Source: Setoptus koraiensis
Lineage: Eukaryota; Arthropoda
Assembly (NCBI GenBank): GCA_048013815.1
Contig: CM106586.1
Coordinates: 24,366,001-24,430,000 of the forward strand
Direction: 5' to 3'
DNA: 64,000 nucleotides
Shown here: piece by piece, positions 60,491 to 64,000 of the stretch
How positions within the stretch are numbered: position 1 is the first letter of the stretch
Layout: every line of letters begins with the position of its first letter
The notes under the pieces: model-generated
What the model saw: only the letters and a program-made list of their open reading frames with translations
What the model was told of the DNA's origin: nothing
Database searches by the model: none
Translations under genes and position numbers: made by a program

Positions 60491-60529
60491 CCTCTCTCTA
60501 TTAGAGAGTCTCTAACAGAGAGAGAGAGG
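60491..60529. repeat. CT/GA inverted repeat
   Basis: CCTCTCTCTATTAGAGA is mirrored by TCTCTAACAGAGAGAGAGG with a small indel. It is partly a by-product of CT and GA runs. Confidence 0.6.
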
Positions 60530-61257
60530 CCTCTATCGCTGCGTAATGTGTCTGCAGAATATAGTTTGCTGCCGTTTGCTATGATCCGTGACGCAATTCG
60601 TTGAAACGCAGCGCATCAGTGAGAGAGCTAGTTAACCACACGAACAATTCATAAAGATCTCGGATTATCGTCGTCTCAGGCACTTGTAATTATTATCATA
60701 ACAGTAGCAGTGGCAGACAAGAGCTGATTGTTTGTTTTTCCTATTTGCTCGTTTTGGTCTGTCTGTATATATATGTGTACGGCGACGACACACACACACA
60801 CACACACTGCAAATAGCCACTGCATGCATCGTATGCGGCGGCCATAAGTGGCTACTTAACTGTTAAATAAGAAGTTTTTTGTTCCGTCTCGAATTTGTTT
60901 TTTCTCTTCTCGAATTGTTGTTCGGATTCTTTTTGTCGACGAATCGCAAGACTGCCTGGTGTTTAAATAGACTCATTTAGCATTTAGCACTTGGCTTACG
61001 AGGCTTTGGCACATAATGCACACAACAGCACACTGCAGATGATTAGAGGCGATAAAAAACGAGACCCAGTCCACACTTATATGTAACGCTCAGCTATGAA
61101 GGTATCTGATGAATCTCTGAAACAAACAAACAGCCAGAAAACAGCCAACAAACAGCCAACAGCCGGCCTCGCTAGCAACGTCAATGACGTCAATAACAAC
61201 AGCATGCAACAATCAATTGTCTCATGGTCGTATTGTGTTTATCAATAGTGTTCACAG

Positions 61258-62250
61258 TTATTTTGTTTTGCCCAAACTGTCCGTGCCACTGGATTGCGTG
61301 GGCGAATTGAAATTAATAAAGGGGCTCTTAGGTGTTAATACTTTTGATTTTCTGCCCAATTCTAGCGATTCAAATGAGGCTATAGTGGACTTAGATGGCG
61401 CCAGTAGAGCAGGCCGTTTAGCTGCCAATTTGAGTGCTAATGATTCCATTAATGCGTTGCCTTTATTATTTGATTGGCCTTTTGCCGATTCGTCTGATTC
61501 GCTATCTGTTGGCGTGGACCTGACAGAGCTAGAATCGTCCGATTTCTGACTATCCAAAATGGACATTTTGTATGTTTGATTTGAGCTCTCTGCACTGAGT
61601 GTGCTGGCCAGTGGGGTATTTTTCACGCCTCGCGGATATAATTTTGATCTCACTGATAGTGGCAACGATTTTGCTGGTTGAAATTTAGTAGACGATGACG
61701 AATGAGACGAATAGTCGCTCAAGGTGTCAGCATTGGACGATACATTTGACAATGTTGATGGCAATTGTTTGTCTGATTTCAGGGTGGCGTGCTCTTGATT
61801 TTGTTGGCCTTCTGTGTCATCTAAATTACTCAACTCACTGATTGCATCATAGTTGTCAGTATCATTTGTTGTTAGTGACTTGCGGCCACAACAGCAGCAA
61901 CCGAAGCAGCAACACAAGTAGGCACAACAGCAACAATTACGACAACAGCAACGCTTTCTCCAGCAATGTCTGACAGCTTTTGGACAGTGGGCACGACAAA
62001 AATCATCACAACAATTGTCTGGAAAACATTCACAGATTGCACCAATAATAATTACAATTACAATTATAACGAGTAATAATATTAAACAAAAGACAATATA
62101 ACTGATGCCATACTTTGCGTCTGTGTCCTCGCTAACTGTGTTAAATAGAACATATTTCAGAATAATATCTCTGGTGTAGTGCACAACATCATGCCAAGTG
62201 GATTGATTTTGAGCGGGCGTTGTAGATTCATTATTCGAAGGTCGACTCAT
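61258..62250 (-). CDS. Unrecognised single-pass membrane protein with cysteine-rich juxtamembrane segment
   Basis: 330 residues from ATG 62250, intronless. Order: short polar N terminus (about 1-50), one strongly hydrophobic helix (about 52-75, IVFCLILLLVIIVIVIIIG), then about 55 residues with over 20 cysteines in runs such as CCCRNCCCC, then about 190 residues of Ser/Asp/Asn-rich disordered tail. The cysteine cluster next to the membrane suggests heavy S-palmitoylation on the cytosolic side. The tail contains S/T-P sites (TPTDSESDE, LTPKSPF). The frame is long, non-repetitive in its tail, and better than other ORFs in the region, but I know no family for it. It could be the last exon of a larger gene. 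Confidence 0.6.
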   Translation of the reverse strand: MSRPSNNESTTPAQNQSTWHDVVHYTRDIILKYVLFNTVSEDTDAKYGISYIVFCLILLLVIIVIVIIIGAICECFPDNCCDDFCRAHCPKAVRHCWRKRCCCRNCCCCAYLCCCFGCCCCGRKSLTTNDTDNYDAISELSNLDDTEGQQNQEHATLKSDKQLPSTLSNVSSNADTLSDYSSHSSSSTKFQPAKSLPLSVRSKLYPRGVKNTPLASTLSAESSNQTYKMSILDSQKSDDSSSVRSTPTDSESDESAKGQSNNKGNALMESLALKLAAKRPALLAPSKSTIASFESLELGRKSKVLTPKSPFINFNSPTQSSGTDSLGKTK

Positions 62251-62403
62251 TTTGAGGCCGAGCGCGACGAGTGACAAAATGAGAAATTGCCAGAAATGTA
62301 ATGATATGCGCGCTCATATCAAGCAGCGATCGTTTGGCAGCATACAAATCTCGTGATTGGCATGCAAATTGAGATAGCATTTCACTGTCATATTGGCACA
62401 TTG

Positions 62404-62475
62404 GCCGTGAGCATGATTTATCCGTTGCAATAGCGTGCACAGCCGTGCATAAATGCTCTTACGCCGACTGTTTGC
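62404..62475. repeat. Direct repeat, copy 1 (pairs with 63101-63162)
   Basis: GCCGTGAGCATGATTTATCC and the following bases to GACTGTTTGC recur about 700 bp away in the same orientation. The copies differ by one substitution and a 10 bp segment present only here. Confidence 0.85.
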
Positions 62476-62596
62476 GGACATGAGATGTTGCGTTTAGTTT
62501 TGATTTCAGCCGATCGGCCGGCAGTCACACATTTTCGGTGCTCTTAGGGGTCGGTCTTAGCAGGCAACTTGTCGCCGCATAATTGAATTGGGCATG

Positions 62597-62642
62597 CGAT
62601 GTGCACATTTCAAGGTTGCTGTGCCTTGAAATGTGCACATCG
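62597..62642. repeat. Perfect inverted repeat, 19 bp arms with 8 bp loop
   Basis: CGATGTGCACATTTCAAGG and its exact complement flank TTGCTGTG. It lies about 350 bp upstream of the start of the cysteine-rich membrane protein gene. Confidence 0.9.
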
Positions 62643-63100
62643 TCGTGTCTCGTTTTTGTCTATGCACACTGAAATGGAAGTCGCCATCGCAGCAAGCGAT
62701 GCCAAAAACATTGAATTAACATTGTAAGTTCATCAAGTCGCAACTCTTACGCAACTCGCATGAACTATTAGCAATGAACTATGTGTGTGCGACGACCACA
62801 AGTTCGTGTCTATATAATCATATACTCATTAGCCGATTAGTTCATGTTGTGTAATGTTAATGCCGTGCTCATAATTGGCTATTGGCTCCTCATTGGCAGC
62901 ACCACAATTGCATAATGTATTAGCGTGATACACAACACAATGCGTGTGTCGTGCCATCATACAAACAACGCAACAAGTGGCAAACATTGTTCAGTTGTGC
63001 AGCTAGTTGCATAATAAAAGTATGCAAAACTAGAAATGGCCCAACATAGGCCAGTTATCAGACTGCAGTGTGCAGATAACTGGCGAGCTGTGAACTGTGA

Positions 63101-63162
63101 GCCGTGAGCATGATTTATCCGTTGCAATAGCGTGCACAGGCGTGCATACGCCGACTGTTTGC
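63101..63162. repeat. Direct repeat, copy 2 (pairs with 62404-62475)
   Basis: Second copy, 62 bp, lacking the 10 bp segment of copy 1. Confidence 0.85.
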
Positions 63163-63789
63163 CAGTGCTAGATGTAGATGTGATTGAAACTGACCACTCA
63201 CAAGCAGCTTGTCAGGGTATGCCTAATGCACCTCATGTGGCATCCACAATCAACTCACACAAACTTATATAAACTCGTATCAACTTATATCAACTTATAA
63301 GCGCAACAACAATAACAGCGAGCAACAGGTTATTCAAATTGACTCTATGTCGTCACTAGCAATTATCGAAAACTGTTATTATCTATCTATTGCATTTCGC
63401 AACAAATACAACTTATACCAGTCAACTTGCCGTGCTGTTCTCTAGCTGTAGCTCATAACTAGTTAGAGGCGCATCACATGAGACCACAACAGGCGCTAAA
63501 TGCATTAAAATATGCAACAAATGTAGCGATAATTATTCTTGGAATCATCAAGCGTGCTGCTGGCAATTGGCTCAATTGGTAGGATAACTCAAACGACACA
63601 GGCCAATCCAATTGAATCAACGTTTGATTTTTTCATTCCATTGTTAGACACTTTTTGACAATTTAGATATTTGGTAATGTTTTTGATGATGCCAGCTAAC
63701 ACGATGCAAGATTGCATCATCTCGCATTGCAGTTGTGTGTCATGTTGCATCGTCAAGTAAACATTGCGCCACAGCTTTAATTAACGACT

Positions 63790-63818
63790 CACACAATTGT
63801 CAGGCTGACAATTGTGTG
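63790..63818. repeat. Perfect palindrome, 14 bp arms with 1 bp centre
   Basis: CACACAATTGTCAG and its exact complement flank a single G. Confidence 0.9.
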
Positions 63819-64000
63819 TGTGCAACAACGACAAGACGACAACTCACCAGTGCGATGATTGCGTAACTGGTCAAATGGTCGCATCTCATTAGTGAGCCAT
63901 CTTCGCTGACCACATGTTGTCTGACATGTTGTGAGGTTACTATTGTTATAATCATTGTTATATTATTAGCATAATTGAGCATGCCTCATACATGTGAGCG

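Larger units (their letters stand above)
62251..64000. other. Upstream region of the membrane protein gene, with direct and inverted repeats
   Basis: No gene is supported. It holds a dispersed direct repeat and two perfect palindromes, listed separately. It probably contains the promoter of the gene starting at 62250. Confidence 0.5.

Overview
This is eukaryotic, AT-rich nuclear DNA, most likely from an arthropod. The best evidence is an intact ABCH-type half transporter, a class best known from arthropods, and a spz3-type Spaetzle ligand gene. Most genes have no introns; furin, the transporter and an SDR gene have introns of 87-118 bp. That fits an intron-poor arthropod such as an acariform mite, but the mite assignment is a guess.

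Layout. 1-16 kb is a normal gene row: furin-like convertase (+), MARCH-like membrane protein (-), CNNM metal transporter (-), mitochondrial aspartate aminotransferase (+) and THOC2 (-), with one 2.7 kb microsatellite-rich gap. 16-29 kb is heavily rearranged: METTL17 (+), a truncated DDX24-RPF1 copy (-), a dead copy of the last spz3 exon (+), ABCH transporter (-), a partial CNNM copy (+), full DDX24 (-), an intact DDX24-RPF1 fusion ORF (+), a truncated METTL17 copy (-), and then spz3 (-, five exons, 28.8-33.4 kb). 34-40 kb holds an ARL4-type GTPase (-), a PHF20/MBD-R2-like PHD protein (-) and an SDR (+). From 40.1 to 61.3 kb I find no convincing gene, only microsatellites, several strong inverted repeats and a few weak exon candidates. 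61.3-62.3 kb holds an unrecognised single-pass protein with a very cysteine-rich juxtamembrane segment.

The main result is in 16.5-29.1 kb. Two inverted duplications (about 2.41 kb and 0.34 kb) occur in the order b, d', C', b', d. This is the pattern left by one inversion of about 9.5 kb with staggered breaks. Undoing it gives an ancestral order in which every broken gene is whole: METTL17, fusion, DDX24, CNNM copy, ABCH, spz3. An earlier inverted duplication had already placed the first RecA domain of DDX24 in frame with the Brix domain of RPF1. The result is a 643-residue chimera of two proteins that both act in 60S ribosome assembly. I know of no earlier description of such a chimera, but could not search.

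The genes do not form one pathway. Links that can be made are: DDX24 and RPF1 in nucleolar 60S assembly; METTL17 and GOT2 in mitochondria; furin as a possible processing protease for dibasic sites like the one in the spz3 proprotein; and THOC2 and the PHD protein in nuclear gene expression.
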